DNA from: JACOND01 sp965202795
GTDB taxonomy: Bacteria > Bdellovibrionota > Bdellovibrionia > Bdellovibrionales > UBA1609
Assembly (NCBI GenBank): GCA_965202795.1
Contig: OZ241848.1
Span: 1,488,001-1,552,000 of the forward strand
Direction of reading: 5' to 3'
DNA length: 64,000 nucleotides
Positions within the stretch are counted from its first letter, which is position 1. Each line of letters opens with the position of its first letter. Below, piece after piece: positions 42,456 to 51,341 of the stretch. The translations under genes were made by a program, and so were the position numbers. The notes under the pieces were generated by a model. It did no database searches. It had not been told where the DNA came from and saw only the letters and a program-made list of their open reading frames with translations.

Positions 42456-43709
42456 TTGCGGGACATAAAGATCAAAAAATTTGGGGGCAGCTCTGTCGGC
42501 TCCCTCGAAAAAATCAATCTTGTGGCGGATCGGCTGGAAGCATGCCATCGCGCGGGGCAGCGCCAGGCGGCGGTGGTTTCCGCTATGTCGGGGCAGACTG
42601 ACATGCTGGCCAAAATGGCCGAAGAGGCCAACCCCTCTGCCCGCGGCGAGGCTTATGACATGCTGCTTTCCTCCGGCGAGCAGGTGAGCGTGGCGCTTTT
42701 AAGCCTCGCGCTGGAAAAGCGGGGGGTAAAAGCCGCTCCCATGCTCGCCTATCAGGCAGGCATTCAGACAGACGAGCTGTTTTCCAAAGCCTGCATCCAG
42801 TCCATAAAGGCCGAAAAAATCAGGCAGGCGCTCAAAGAGGGGCGGCTGCCGGTTCTGGCCGGCTTTCAGGGGGTGACCAGAAAAAACCAAATCACAACCC
42901 TTGGGCGGGGGGGGAGCGACCTGACCGCCGTGGCCGCGGCCCTGGCCTTAAAGCAGGAATCTTGTGAAATCTGCACAGATGTTTCAGGGGTTTTTACAGG
43001 AGATCCTGATTTGATTCCCCAGGCGCGCAAAATCAGCCGGATAGGCTTTTCAGAAATGATGGAAATGTCTTCGCTGGGATCAAGGGTTTTGCATTTTCGC
43101 TGTGTGGAGCTGGCCGCAAAGCATGGTATAAAAATCCATGTCCGCCATGCCTTTAGGGAGGGGGAGGGGACCTGGATAACCAAAAGGGCCATCAAAAAGA
43201 CAGATCAAAAAGGGGATCTTATGGAAGGCTCTGCGGTTTCCGCCCTGTCCCATGACCTGAACGCCATTGTGGTCAAGATGGAGGAAATTCCAAGGGGCGC
43301 CGGCTTTCTCGCCGATGTGTTCCAGAAGCTGGGCCGGCAGGCGGTTTTTGTGGACATTATTTCGCAGAGCGGGGTTTCGGGGAAGCCCTCGCTCGCCTTT
43401 TCTGTCCCCAAAACAGAGGAGGCGGCCTGCCGGGGCGTTCTCAAAACCCTGATGCGGGAGCGGAGTCTCCCCGAAAGCTCTGTTTCAGTCATTGATCATG
43501 TGGCCAAGATTTCTGTCATAGGGGTTGGCATGGCCCATCACTCCGGCGTGGCGGGGCGGTTTTTTTCGGTGTTTCGGCGGCTGGATGTTCCTCTGCATTT
43601 GGTGACAACTTCAGAGATTAAAATCAGCGCCATTATCGGAAAAAGGCATTTAAAGCGGGCGGCCCGGGCCCTTCACGAGGAGTTTGGCCTGTCCAGAGGG
43701 CCGGCCTAG
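42456..43709 (+). CDS. lysC: Aspartate kinase
   Basis: Cytoplasmic enzyme that phosphorylates aspartate, the first step to lysine, diaminopimelate, threonine and methionine. 417 residues: KFGGSSVGSLEKI at 6-18 (nucleotide site), TTLGRGGSDLTAVAAALAL, CEICTDVSGVFTGDP, then two ACT domains (AIVVKMEEIPRGAGFLADVF; ISVIGVGMAHHSGVAGRFFSVF) for feedback control. The start is TTG 42456 with GGAGGAGA upstream. The last codons (SRGPA and stop) are encoded by a family A repeat, so the native C-terminus has been replaced by a few residues. It follows gspN by 33 nt. Confidence 0.93.
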   Translation: MRDIKIKKFGGSSVGSLEKINLVADRLEACHRAGQRQAAVVSAMSGQTDMLAKMAEEANPSARGEAYDMLLSSGEQVSVALLSLALEKRGVKAAPMLAYQAGIQTDELFSKACIQSIKAEKIRQALKEGRLPVLAGFQGVTRKNQITTLGRGGSDLTAVAAALALKQESCEICTDVSGVFTGDPDLIPQARKISRIGFSEMMEMSSLGSRVLHFRCVELAAKHGIKIHVRHAFREGEGTWITKRAIKKTDQKGDLMEGSAVSALSHDLNAIVVKMEEIPRGAGFLADVFQKLGRQAVFVDIISQSGVSGKPSLAFSVPKTEEAACRGVLKTLMRERSLPESSVSVIDHVAKISVIGVGMAHHSGVAGRFFSVFRRLDVPLHLVTTSEIKISAIIGKRHLKRAARALHEEFGLSRGPA

Positions 43710-43812
43710 CGGCTGCTCCCGGCCCCTCGCGGAGTCGCAGGCTTGTCTGGAGAAGGCTTGCGCGCCGGGCCGGGCCTGGCGGCCTGTTTATTTGGGCGGG
43801 CTGGCAATTGTT
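43690..43812 (+). repeat. Repeat family A overlapping the lysC 3' end
   Basis: GTCCAGAGGGCCGGCCTAGC supplies the lysC stop (TAG); CGGCTGCTCCCGG, TCGCGGAGTCGCAGGCTTGT and CTGTTTATTTGGGCGGGCTG follow. It fills the gap to lysA. Confidence 0.8.
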
Positions 43813-43826
43813 GGAGAAAAAATCTT

Positions 43827-45074
43827 ATGAGCAAATGCGGCTTTAAATACAGCGCGCGGGGCGATCTGATTCTGGAGCGCGGCCGGAGCCGGACGCCTCT
43901 GAGGCGGGTTGCCCGGTCAGCGGAACGGCGGGGGGCGGGGCCTTTTTACCTTTATGATCTAGACGGTTTGAGAGGCTGGCATCAGCTGTTTTTGAAATCC
44001 ATGCCCCTGAGCGGATCTTGGCCGGCCCTGGAGGTTTTTTACTCTGTAAAGGCTAACAGCAACAGGGAGGTTTTGAGAGTTTTCCTTGAGGGGGGGAGCG
44101 GCGCGGATGTTGTGTCAGGGGGCGAGGCCCGCCTTGCCCTGGAGACAGGCTTCCCGCCGGAAAAAATTGTGTTCTCCGGCGTGGGCAAAACCGCGGCGGA
44201 GCTGAGGCTGGCCATTGAAAGCGGCTTTCTTCAGATCAATGCCGAAAGTCTGGCTGAGATCAGGGTCATGGCGCGGGAGGCCCGGCGGCTGCGGAAACCT
44301 GCGCGGCTGGGCCTCAGAATCAACCCCAATGTGGATTTTGAAACCCATCCTTACATTAAAACCGGCCTGCGGGGGCACAAGTTTGGCCTGGAGGAGGAGG
44401 ATCTGCCGGAGGTTTTGGATTTCATCCGCTCCCGCCCAAAGGAGCTGTCTCTGAGGGGCCTGAGCATGCATATCGGGTCCCAGATATTTGACTTGGAGCC
44501 GTTTTTCCGCGCCGCGGCGGGCCTGAGAAAGCTTTTCGATGGCTTGAAAAAAACAGGCTTCCCCCTGGAAATTCTGGATCTTGGCGGGGGCTTTGGCGTG
44601 GATTACAAAGGCGGCGGCCTGGCAGGCGAAAGGCGGCTGATGAAAAGCCTCGCGGCGGGGCTTAAAAAAATCTTAAAGGGGTTTTCGGGGCGGGCCCTGG
44701 CTGAGCCGGGGCGCTTTTTGACCGCCCGCTTTGGCCTGCTGTGCGCAAAAGTTATCTATATAAAGGAAAGCGGCGGAAAGAAGTTTGCCATCTTAGAGGC
44801 CGGCATGAGTCATTTTTTGAGGCCGGCCCTTTATGGCGCCGCTCACAGGATCCTGCCTTTTTCGGCCCCGGGGCGGGGCGGCCGGCGGGGCTGGCGGGAA
44901 ATTTACGATGTAACCGGCCCTGTCTGCGAGACAGGGGATGTTTTTGCCAGGGGCTGCCCCCTGCCCCCCCTTAAGGCGGGGGACTGGCTGGCCATAGCCG
45001 ACGCCGGGGCTTATGGCCATGTTATGGCCAGCTCTTACAATTTGCAGCCCCCCGCGCGGGAAATCTGCCTCTAA
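43827..45074 (+). CDS. lysA: Diaminopimelate decarboxylase
   Basis: PLP enzyme of fold III, 415 residues, converting meso-diaminopimelate to lysine. K75 in VFYSVKANSN binds PLP; SMHIGSQIF, LDLGGGFGVDY, AEPGRFLTA and the C-terminal VTGPVCETGDVFARG with YGHVMASSYN complete the site. ATG 43827 follows TGGAGAAA; the frame upstream to 43743 is translated repeat DNA. It probably shares the lysC transcript despite the repeat between them. Confidence 0.93.
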   Translation: MSKCGFKYSARGDLILERGRSRTPLRRVARSAERRGAGPFYLYDLDGLRGWHQLFLKSMPLSGSWPALEVFYSVKANSNREVLRVFLEGGSGADVVSGGEARLALETGFPPEKIVFSGVGKTAAELRLAIESGFLQINAESLAEIRVMAREARRLRKPARLGLRINPNVDFETHPYIKTGLRGHKFGLEEEDLPEVLDFIRSRPKELSLRGLSMHIGSQIFDLEPFFRAAAGLRKLFDGLKKTGFPLEILDLGGGFGVDYKGGGLAGERRLMKSLAAGLKKILKGFSGRALAEPGRFLTARFGLLCAKVIYIKESGGKKFAILEAGMSHFLRPALYGAAHRILPFSAPGRGGRRGWREIYDVTGPVCETGDVFARGCPLPPLKAGDWLAIADAGAYGHVMASSYNLQPPAREICL

Positions 45075-45075
45075 G

Positions 45076-45162
45076 GGCGGCTCCCAACAAACCAGCCCTC
45101 TGGACAAGTCTGTTTCTCCCCGGCGTTTCGGGAACGGCCGCCAGCCTGTCCCAGCAAATAAG
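45076..45162 (-). repeat. Repeat family A after lysA, reverse orientation
   Basis: Reads GGGAACGGCCGCCAGCCTGT and CCCAGCAAATAAGCC on the plus strand, with CTCTGGACAAG to the left; reverse complement of the unit core. Confidence 0.75.
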
Positions 45163-45211
45163 CCAAAAAAATGAAAAAAAGTGAAATTTTTGCATTTTTC
45201 AAAAAAACCGC

Positions 45212-45239
45212 TTGCGTTTTATTTTAAAAGCTGTATAGT
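45212..45239 (+). promoter_or_regulatory. Candidate sigma-70 promoter
   Basis: TTGCGT (45212-45217) and TATAGT (45234-45239) with 16-bp spacing, in an AT-rich stretch 113 nt before the gene at 45352. Confidence 0.6.
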
Positions 45240-45351
45240 CTATAAAAAATAAGGGTTTAGCGCCGCGGGCATAAGCTTGGGCAAAAAAAAATTGCGGCTT
45301 GGGCCGAAAAGCGCTAAAAACAATAAAAAAAAACCAAAGGAGGGAAGAACC

Positions 45352-45864
45352 ATGAAAACAAATTTATTTCTTGCGGCGCTGCTGGGATTTGCGCCTTTTG
45401 TTTCTGAGGCGAGAGTGTTGCCTGCGCCTGCCTCGCTGGGAGCCAAGCCGGGATCTTTGAAGCCTGCTCCAGGGCCTGTTGTTGGCGGGAAGGCTTTTCA
45501 GAGCAAGCCAGGGCTGGCTCAAACTTCGCATTGCGGCGCGAAATGCGCGGCGGCCGGCAGCAAAATTCTTACTGCTGGAGTCATTTCCGCTTTTAATGAC
45601 ACAATTATGAAAGCTCCGGAGCTTGCGGAAACTCTTGGCGAAATGGCAAAAGAGCTGCCGGACATATACGGCGTGCGCCGCGAGGCTGGCAAAACCTACA
45701 CAGCCGAAGTGACGGCATCTTCTTATGCCGCCGCGACTGTTCTGGCCGCGCGAAGCGGAGACCAGCCATGGCTTGCCGCAGTCAAAGAGTATGGACAAGG
45801 CCTGCAAGATGGCACAGTTTCCAGGGAGCAGCAGCGAGCGGTGGAGAGAAACTGCTTTCTTTAA
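45352..45864 (+). CDS. Secreted protein of unknown function
   Basis: 170 residues. AAAGGAGGGAAGAACC precedes ATG 45352. A signal peptide (LFLAALLGFAPFVSEA) is cut near residue 18-20; the mature part has a Pro-rich start and one cysteine pair (HCGAKCAAAG). Hydroxy/Ala-rich helices follow (SYAAATVLAARSGD). No family recognised. Flanked by its own promoter and terminator, so it is a single-gene unit. Confidence 0.7.
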   Translation: MKTNLFLAALLGFAPFVSEARVLPAPASLGAKPGSLKPAPGPVVGGKAFQSKPGLAQTSHCGAKCAAAGSKILTAGVISAFNDTIMKAPELAETLGEMAKELPDIYGVRREAGKTYTAEVTASSYAAATVLAARSGDQPWLAAVKEYGQGLQDGTVSREQQRAVERNCFL

Positions 45865-45905
45865 TAATTTGCTTTGATTTTCCCCAACCCTCCATCTAAC
45901 TAAAA

Positions 45906-45936
45906 ACAAACCCGCCTCCAAGGCGGGTTTGTTTTT
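45906..45936 (+). terminator. Rho-independent terminator
   Basis: AAACCCGCCT (45908-45917) pairs with AGGCGGGTTT (45921-45930), then GTTTTTG. Confidence 0.9.
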
Positions 45937-46152
45937 GCCTGAGAGCGGGCCCCGGCGGGGGGGCGGCTGTCTCCAAGAGGCTGGCCTGGCCCCGCTGCTG
46001 AGTCATGATTTTTCCCTTTGGAATATTTGCTGAGGCGCATCAGGGTTTTTCAAGGCAGGCAGAGTCAGAAAAACAGGCGTTAATTTTGATTCGGGAAAAG
46101 CGGGGATTTCCAGAGGCTCCTCTGGCAGAGCCTGTTGGACCGGCTTGGCGGC

Positions 46153-47541
46153 TTATTCAGCCTTGCCGTTTTGAGCGCCCGCTTTCGGCTGGCTTTTGAG
46201 CTTGCCGTTTTTGAACTTGATAATTTCAGTTTCTGGCAGGCCAGTCACCTCAGAAATCAGAGAAATTTCCAAATTTTTCTGGAGCATATTGAAAATGACT
46301 TCCCGGCGCTCCTCCTGCCGGCCTTCCTGCCGGCCCTCTTGGCGGCCTTCCTGCCGGCCTTTTTGCAGGCCTTTTTGCAGGTTTTTTTTGCCAACCTCTT
46401 CCATTGTGTCTATAAACTGCATAAAGTTTTTCCCTCCTGTGGCTTTTTTATCGATCTCCTTTAAAACCTCCCAGTTAAACCGCCTCGGATGAGCGCTGCA
46501 AATGTAATCAACAGCCTTGTTTATTAAAACCTTCCAGTCCTCAAGGCTTAAAGCGGCCCCCATGCGAAACAGCTTTTTAATAATCCGCTCAGCCCGCTCC
46601 CAGTCCCCCTTCAAATCCCATATATGTTTCAGGATAAACAATGCCGGATGAGAAGTCAAGCCCCTGGATTTTCCCTCATCTAAATCCCTCAAATTCAGCA
46701 GAAAATAACGGAAATTCAAAACATGCCCCTTTATTGCATCCCAAACCTCCGCCGCGGCCCTGGACTGGGCCGGCGAAAGCTGGCTCTTAAAATCCCGCAG
46801 CAGCGAGCCATGGAAATCCAGCGGCTGGGTCCACTTTGGCCTTTTTCCGCTGTAGGGCACAATCGGGATGATGGGCATCTTCAAGGCCCGGTAAGCTGGA
46901 GTCTGATACTCCAGAAGAATCTGGTGGATGTCCTTTCCCTGGTGGCTCCGGTGCTCCAAAAGAAACAGCAGGCCCAGCCGTCCGCCGCCGTTTTTAATTT
47001 TCACAGAGCAGAGGATGTCGGTCCGCCTTTCTCTCATTTCCTCGCTTAGAAAGGTTTTCATTTCGACCTCCAGGGAGCTCCAGTCCAGCAGATTGTAGAG
47101 TTTTTCGGGGAGCGCAAGCTTAAAGATGTTGGGGGTGTATCTTTTTTTGGAAAAAACCTTGCGGAAGTAAGAGTCATGGACTGAAGCTCCCCTGCGGGTT
47201 TGTTTGCCGGGGCGGCCTCGCGGCCGTTCCCGGTCCTCCGCGGCATGGCGAGCTTGTCCAGAGGGCCGCCCTGTCAGCATCTGTTTGCCGGGGCGGCCTT
47301 TCGGCCGTTCCCGCGCCTCCGCGGCATGGCGGGCTTGTCCAGAGGATGTCTGTTTACTGGGGCGGCCTTTCGGCCGTTCCCGCGCCTCCGCGGCATGGCG
47401 GGCTTGTCCAGAGGGCCGGCTTTTTGCTGTCCCGGCATCGCCTGCCCCGCCCCCGCTGTTTTTGCCCCGGCCTCCGCCAGCTTTGCCCCCTGATTTGTCC
47501 TTTTTTCTCTTTTTTCCCTTGCCGAAAATGTTTGCTTTCAT
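46153..47541 (-). CDS. Rpn-family transposase/nuclease, fourth copy
   Basis: 462 residues, almost identical to the gene at 15866-17197 from the nuclease domain to the end (catalytic D in RRTDILCSV, E in LLFLLEHRSHQG). ATG 47541 follows AGGAGGGA. The leader contains three or four translated family A units (SGQARHAAEARERPKGRPSK repeated), one or two more than the other copy. The QEGR repeat is also longer (five units). The internal start at 46422 with AGGAGG (46433-46438) would yield an 89-residue C-terminal protein. Both flanks are duplicated too, so the whole unit moved or was copied. Confidence 0.85.
   Translation of the reverse strand: MKANIFGKGKKRKKDKSGGKAGGGRGKNSGGGAGDAGTAKSRPSGQARHAAEARERPKGRPSKQTSSGQARHAAEARERPKGRPGKQMLTGRPSGQARHAAEDRERPRGRPGKQTRRGASVHDSYFRKVFSKKRYTPNIFKLALPEKLYNLLDWSSLEVEMKTFLSEEMRERRTDILCSVKIKNGGGRLGLLFLLEHRSHQGKDIHQILLEYQTPAYRALKMPIIPIVPYSGKRPKWTQPLDFHGSLLRDFKSQLSPAQSRAAAEVWDAIKGHVLNFRYFLLNLRDLDEGKSRGLTSHPALFILKHIWDLKGDWERAERIIKKLFRMGAALSLEDWKVLINKAVDYICSAHPRRFNWEVLKEIDKKATGGKNFMQFIDTMEEVGKKNLQKGLQKGRQEGRQEGRQEGRQEERREVIFNMLQKNLEISLISEVTGLPETEIIKFKNGKLKSQPKAGAQNGKAE
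46420..46438 (-). promoter_or_regulatory. Internal ribosome-binding site and start inside rpn
   Basis: AGGAGGGAAAAACTTTATG on the minus strand, same as at 16121-16139. Confidence 0.5.
47200..47430 (-). repeat. Repeat family A inserted in frame in rpn, about three units
   Basis: 69-bp units with TTTGCCGGGGCGGCCTTTCG, GCCGTTCCCGCGCCTCCGCG and GGCATGGCGGGCTTGTCCAG. Each is 23 codons long, so the frame is preserved. Confidence 0.85.
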
Positions 47542-47804
47542 GGCTGTCCCTCCTGTTTGGTTTTTGTCCACTGCCTGCCCGCCCCCGCTAAAACCTCTGT
47601 TTGAAGCTTTTGCCGCAGACTTTGTGAAACAACATGCAAAAACGATGTAAAAACGAGATTTTTTTGCATTTTTTTTAAAAAAAATCTCAAAAAGCGCCTA
47701 AAAATCCCGAAAATCCCCAAATCTGAAAAAAAATCTCAAAAAGCGCCCAAATTTTAAGCAAATCTCTAAAAAATCTGTTTAAGCTCAGGCGCAATCAAAA
47801 AACA

Positions 47805-47935
47805 TCATGCAAAAAACGATCCAGCCAAAATGCCCTCAAAACCCCGGTTTTGGGGGGTTTTGAGAAAAAAACATTCCATTTTGGCGCAAAAATATTCCAT
47901 TTTGGAATATTTGCCGCATTGCGTCAGAATTTTCT
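47805..47935. repeat. Second copy of the Rpn upstream block
   Basis: Matches 17273-17404, including the palindrome AATATTCCA-TTT-TGGAATATT at 47891-47911. Confidence 0.8.
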
Positions 47936-48039
47936 GGCAGCCCAGACTCAGCAAAAGCAGGAATTTTGATTCGGGAGATGCGGGGATTTGCAAGCTCCCC
48001 CGGCAGCTATTTTTGCCCAGGAGGCCCGCCTGATCCCGG

Positions 48040-48213
48040 CGCTGAGCCTGTCTGCGGGAACAGCCGCCAGGCTGTCTGTCTACACAGGCCCCAGCCGCCG
48101 GGCGCTTTTGTTTTTGCCTCCAGGCTTCTTTTTTTGCGGGGGAGGGGGGGAATCCCCCCATTTCAAGGCTTTTTTTGGCAGCGCCCTCCCCCGCCATGGC
48201 GGACAGAAAGCTC
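48040..48213 (+). repeat. 174-bp direct repeat, left copy
   Basis: Starts CGCTGAGCCTGTCTGCGGGA and ends CCATGGCGGACAGAAAGC. The right copy at 52195-52368 is over 90 percent identical by eye, in the same orientation. Confidence 0.85.
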
Positions 48214-48338
48214 AGCCCCCCCTTAATTTTATCACTTGGGCGGCTATCCGTGACCGGTCAAGTCCACGGCCCCTGATTCCCTGAAAACTGGACTTTTGTC
48301 CCCTGTTTTGGCTCAAAAAAGATTACGATCAGAGCCTT

Positions 48339-49688
48339 GTGGGGAGGATCATAAAATTGGGGCATGGCCCCGGCAAAAATTCTAGACCGCGGCAGAGGCG
48401 GCTTGAGATCGGGCAAAAGCCGATCCGCAAAGTGAAAGCCAATGTCGTTTATCAGGGAGACAATCTCCCCCTTCTCAAAGAGCTTGAGTCAGGAAAAATT
48501 GACCTTATATATATAGACCCCCCCTTTTGCGCCGGCTCTGTTTTCAAAAGCAAGGCATGGGGCAAAAAAATCGTCTCATTCAATGACGAGTGGGGCGGTG
48601 GCGTTCAATCTTATATCCACTGGCTTTCCCCCCGGCTCAAGGAATTTCACAGGCTTTTAGCTCCGACGGGGGTCTTTTGCCTCCACTTGGATCAGCGATC
48701 CGTTCACTATGCCAAAGTGGAGCTTGACAAGATTTTTGGCGAAAAAAACTTTGTCAATGAAATAATATGGCACTATAAGACTTATCAAGGCAGAGTAAAA
48801 AACAGCTTCCCCAAAAAACATGACACTATTTTGGTTTATTCAAAAAGCAAAAAGTATATTTTCAAGCTTGGATATAAAGAAAATTATAAGGAAACGGTCA
48901 ATTATAACAGATGGAAAAGCTTTATAAACAAAGATCTTGAAATTATTTTTGGAAAACATCCAAAAACAGACTCCAGGTTTTCTGCATACCTAAGAAGATG
49001 GATTAAAGAAAACAACAGAGCGCCAAAAGAGGGGGATGTCATTTACAAACAAACTGGAGAGGTTATAGATGATGTTTTTCAAATACAAGCTATTGACCCA
49101 AAAGATAAGACAGAAAGGCTTGGTTATCCGACTCAAAAACCATTAGAGCTTTTAGACAGGCTTGTCACATCCTTTACAAATAAAGGGGATATGGTTTTTG
49201 ACGCTTTTTGCGGGTGTGGGACGACTATAAGCTCTGCCCAAAATTTAGGGCGCCGCTGGCTGGGCTGTGATATTTCAAAAGACGCTATTTCAGTTATTAG
49301 AAAGCGGATGTCCAAGGAGCATCAGCTTAAAATCAAGGTTATTCCCACAGGCAGCCTTTCAAAGTCTCAAATAATGAGGCTTGATCCTTTTGAGTTTGAA
49401 AGGCATGTTGTGGGGCTTATAGGGGAGCCGAATTTAAAGCAGGTGGGGGATGGCGGTGTGGATGGCTATACCTATAATCACATACCGATTCAGGTCAAAA
49501 AAAGCTATAAAGCGGGGCGCCCTGTCCTGGACAGCTTTTATAAGCATATAGAAAAAAGAGGCGCTGGAATTATTATTGCCCATTCTTTTAGCCGTGATTT
49601 GATTGAGGAAAAAAACCGGCTTGAGAATAAGAGAGGCTGGCAGATTGATTTGATTGAGACGCGGGATTTAATCCGTGATGCCGCCTAA
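48339..49688 (+). CDS. DNA methyltransferase fused to Mrr-like nuclease domain
   Basis: 449 residues that look like a one-protein restriction-modification enzyme. The N-terminal 330 residues are a beta-class amino-methyltransferase: the catalytic IDPPFCAGSVF (D60-P-P-F) comes before the SAM-binding VFDAFCGCGTTISSAQ (about 286-301). The C-terminal 110 residues show a PD-(D/E)XK core: FERHVVGLIGEPN, then DGGVDGY (D375) and IQVKKSYKA (Q385-x-K387), as in Mrr-type nucleases. GTG 48339 is the longest start, with later starts possible. The middle part is AT-rich, unlike the flanks. It is bracketed by 174-bp direct repeats. Confidence 0.8.
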   Translation: MGRIIKLGHGPGKNSRPRQRRLEIGQKPIRKVKANVVYQGDNLPLLKELESGKIDLIYIDPPFCAGSVFKSKAWGKKIVSFNDEWGGGVQSYIHWLSPRLKEFHRLLAPTGVFCLHLDQRSVHYAKVELDKIFGEKNFVNEIIWHYKTYQGRVKNSFPKKHDTILVYSKSKKYIFKLGYKENYKETVNYNRWKSFINKDLEIIFGKHPKTDSRFSAYLRRWIKENNRAPKEGDVIYKQTGEVIDDVFQIQAIDPKDKTERLGYPTQKPLELLDRLVTSFTNKGDMVFDAFCGCGTTISSAQNLGRRWLGCDISKDAISVIRKRMSKEHQLKIKVIPTGSLSKSQIMRLDPFEFERHVVGLIGEPNLKQVGDGGVDGYTYNHIPIQVKKSYKAGRPVLDSFYKHIEKRGAGIIIAHSFSRDLIEEKNRLENKRGWQIDLIETRDLIRDAA

Positions 49689-50215
49689 AGCTCATAGCCC
49701 TTGTGGAGGGCTTGTCTTGTCTCATAAAGCATTTTGGCAAAAAAGGCTTCCCGGCGGTCTGTCTTGGCATTATAGGCCTGGAGCTTTGAGGGGGCCACAG
49801 TCAAAGCCCGGATAGGAATCCGACAGACTTTGGCGGACAGGATTTGCCCGGTTTTGGGCCTGATTGACAGGGCGATCCCCAGGGGCCTTGCTTTTGCGCG
49901 CTCAAAAGTCTCCATCTGGTCAACTGGATATATTTTGTGACAATGCCGCCGCCCATGGCGGCCTCATGCCTGATTTTGGCTTGGGCGGCCATGAATCGCC
50001 ATTTGCGGACAACTGTCCTATAGGGGAGTTTTAGGATTCTGGTTATGCCGCGGAGCGCGCTGCCCTCACAGCAAAGCTCCATTATCTTTTTATTCAGGCC
50101 CGGCTTTTTTTGATTGACTGTGGGTTTTAGGGAATTTGCGGTAAACTGGCGCTTGCAGGGGCGGCATTGATATTGCTGGATTTTTTTATTCCCTGATTTT
50201 CTTTTGATCTAGCTC
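49689..50215 (-). pseudogene. IS1-like transposase remnant, frameshifted
   Basis: The minus strand reads a zinc-finger segment (IQQYQCRPCKRQFTANSL), then a helix-turn-helix region (CCEGSALRGITRILKLPYRT) and KYIQ; after a one-base deletion near 49934 the other frame continues METFERAKARPLGIALSI to DRREAFFAKMLYETRQALHK. This is the InsA/InsB plan of IS1-like transposases (the D-E-M-E-T-F-E segment). The first zinc-ligand pair is behind a stop codon. The gene is dead. Confidence 0.75.
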
Positions 50216-50357
50216 TTCTTAGCGACATCCTCTGATTTGATGATCAGGAAAATGGATTTTGCCGGGGAATCCCATTCCCTTTGGAGCTTGAACAGATATG
50301 GCTCTGGGAAATATCAATAAAGGCAGGCGCTCAGGCATGTCGCGCTTCTCTTATATC

Positions 50358-51341
50358 TTAGCCGCTTTTTGGAGGCATCAGGCGGCTCTGCCACTGCTCC
50401 AGCCTGCTTTTAGTGACAGCTCTCAGGTTTTTGGCTGGCCTCTTAAGCGCGGAAAAGCGAACAATATCCAGACAAAACTCCTCCGCTTCAGAAAAACTGG
50501 CTCCAGCCAGGGATTTTGCCAAATCGTCCGGCGCATATCCAAAATCTATTTTGCAGCGCCGGCCGACAGCCTGAATAAGATGGGACAGCTGTTGTTGCTC
50601 AGGCGCGCCTAACTCCACTCTTACCTGAAAACGGCGCCATGCCGCCCTGTCCAGCAGCTCAGGGTGATTGCTTGCGGCGATTATAACAGCATAATCCGGC
50701 GCGCTGTCAATCTGCAAAAGCAGAGAGCTTGCAACCCGCTTAATTTCTCCTGTTTCATGTGTGTCCCCGCGCTCTTTTCCAAGAGTTTCAAACTCATCAA
50801 AAAACAAAACGCATTTTTGGATTTTGGCATAATCCATAAGATGCTTTAAGCGGCTGGAGGTTTCCCCCAAATAGCTGCCAATCAGGTTTTCATATCTGAC
50901 CACAAACAAAGGATACATTAATTCATGAGCCACAGCTTCCGCCAGGGAGGTTTTTCCATTGCCGGGGGGGCCTGCAAATAACAGGCGGTTTCTTGGAGAC
51001 AGGTTATGCGCATGCAGCAATTCCGCTCTATGCTGCTCTTCAACCACTTCTTTAACCTGATCGCGCGTTTTTTGCGCTAAAATCAAGCTGTTTAAATCCC
51101 TTTCAGGAGTTATTTCAAAAATAAAGTTTTTGTGGCTGCTGTTATTATGCTCATTTTTTTTGAAAGCATGGGAGCTAATGGAGCCGTTGGGCCGCAGGGC
51201 TTTGATTAAGCGATCCGCCAGTATTCTATGGCCTTTGTTTCTTTCTTCCTGGATGAGAGCTTCAGAAATTTTGCGGAAAGCCATCTGATTGCCGGCGCTG
51301 GCGCTTTTTATCAGATCAACTAACAAATCTGCCTGCGCCAT
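50358..51341 (-). CDS. AAA-family ATPase (orphan, IetA-like?)
   Basis: 327 residues with one AAA+ module: Walker A GPPGNGKT (124-131), Walker B CVLFFDEFETLG (D182-E183), sensor 1 AVIIAASNHPELLD and arginine finger in RAAWRRFQVRV. The N-terminal 100 residues are helical. Such ATPases are often found beside a subtilisin-like protease (the ietAS anti-phage and plasmid-exclusion pair); no protease gene is present here, only a repeat array downstream of the promoter side. ATG 51341 follows CAGGAGATCGGCAA. Probably a defence remnant or partnerless member. Confidence 0.7.
   Translation of the reverse strand: MAQADLLVDLIKSASAGNQMAFRKISEALIQEERNKGHRILADRLIKALRPNGSISSHAFKKNEHNNSSHKNFIFEITPERDLNSLILAQKTRDQVKEVVEEQHRAELLHAHNLSPRNRLLFAGPPGNGKTSLAEAVAHELMYPLFVVRYENLIGSYLGETSSRLKHLMDYAKIQKCVLFFDEFETLGKERGDTHETGEIKRVASSLLLQIDSAPDYAVIIAASNHPELLDRAAWRRFQVRVELGAPEQQQLSHLIQAVGRRCKIDFGYAPDDLAKSLAGASFSEAEEFCLDIVRFSALKRPAKNLRAVTKSRLEQWQSRLMPPKSG

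Larger units (their letters stand above)
47542..48338. other. Repeat-rich gap upstream of the methyltransferase gene
   Basis: An A/T-rich stretch with repeated AATCTCAAAAAGCGCC (47685-47755), the block shared with 17273-17404 (47805-47935), and the first 174-bp direct repeat (48040-48213). No coding sequence seen. Confidence 0.7.
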
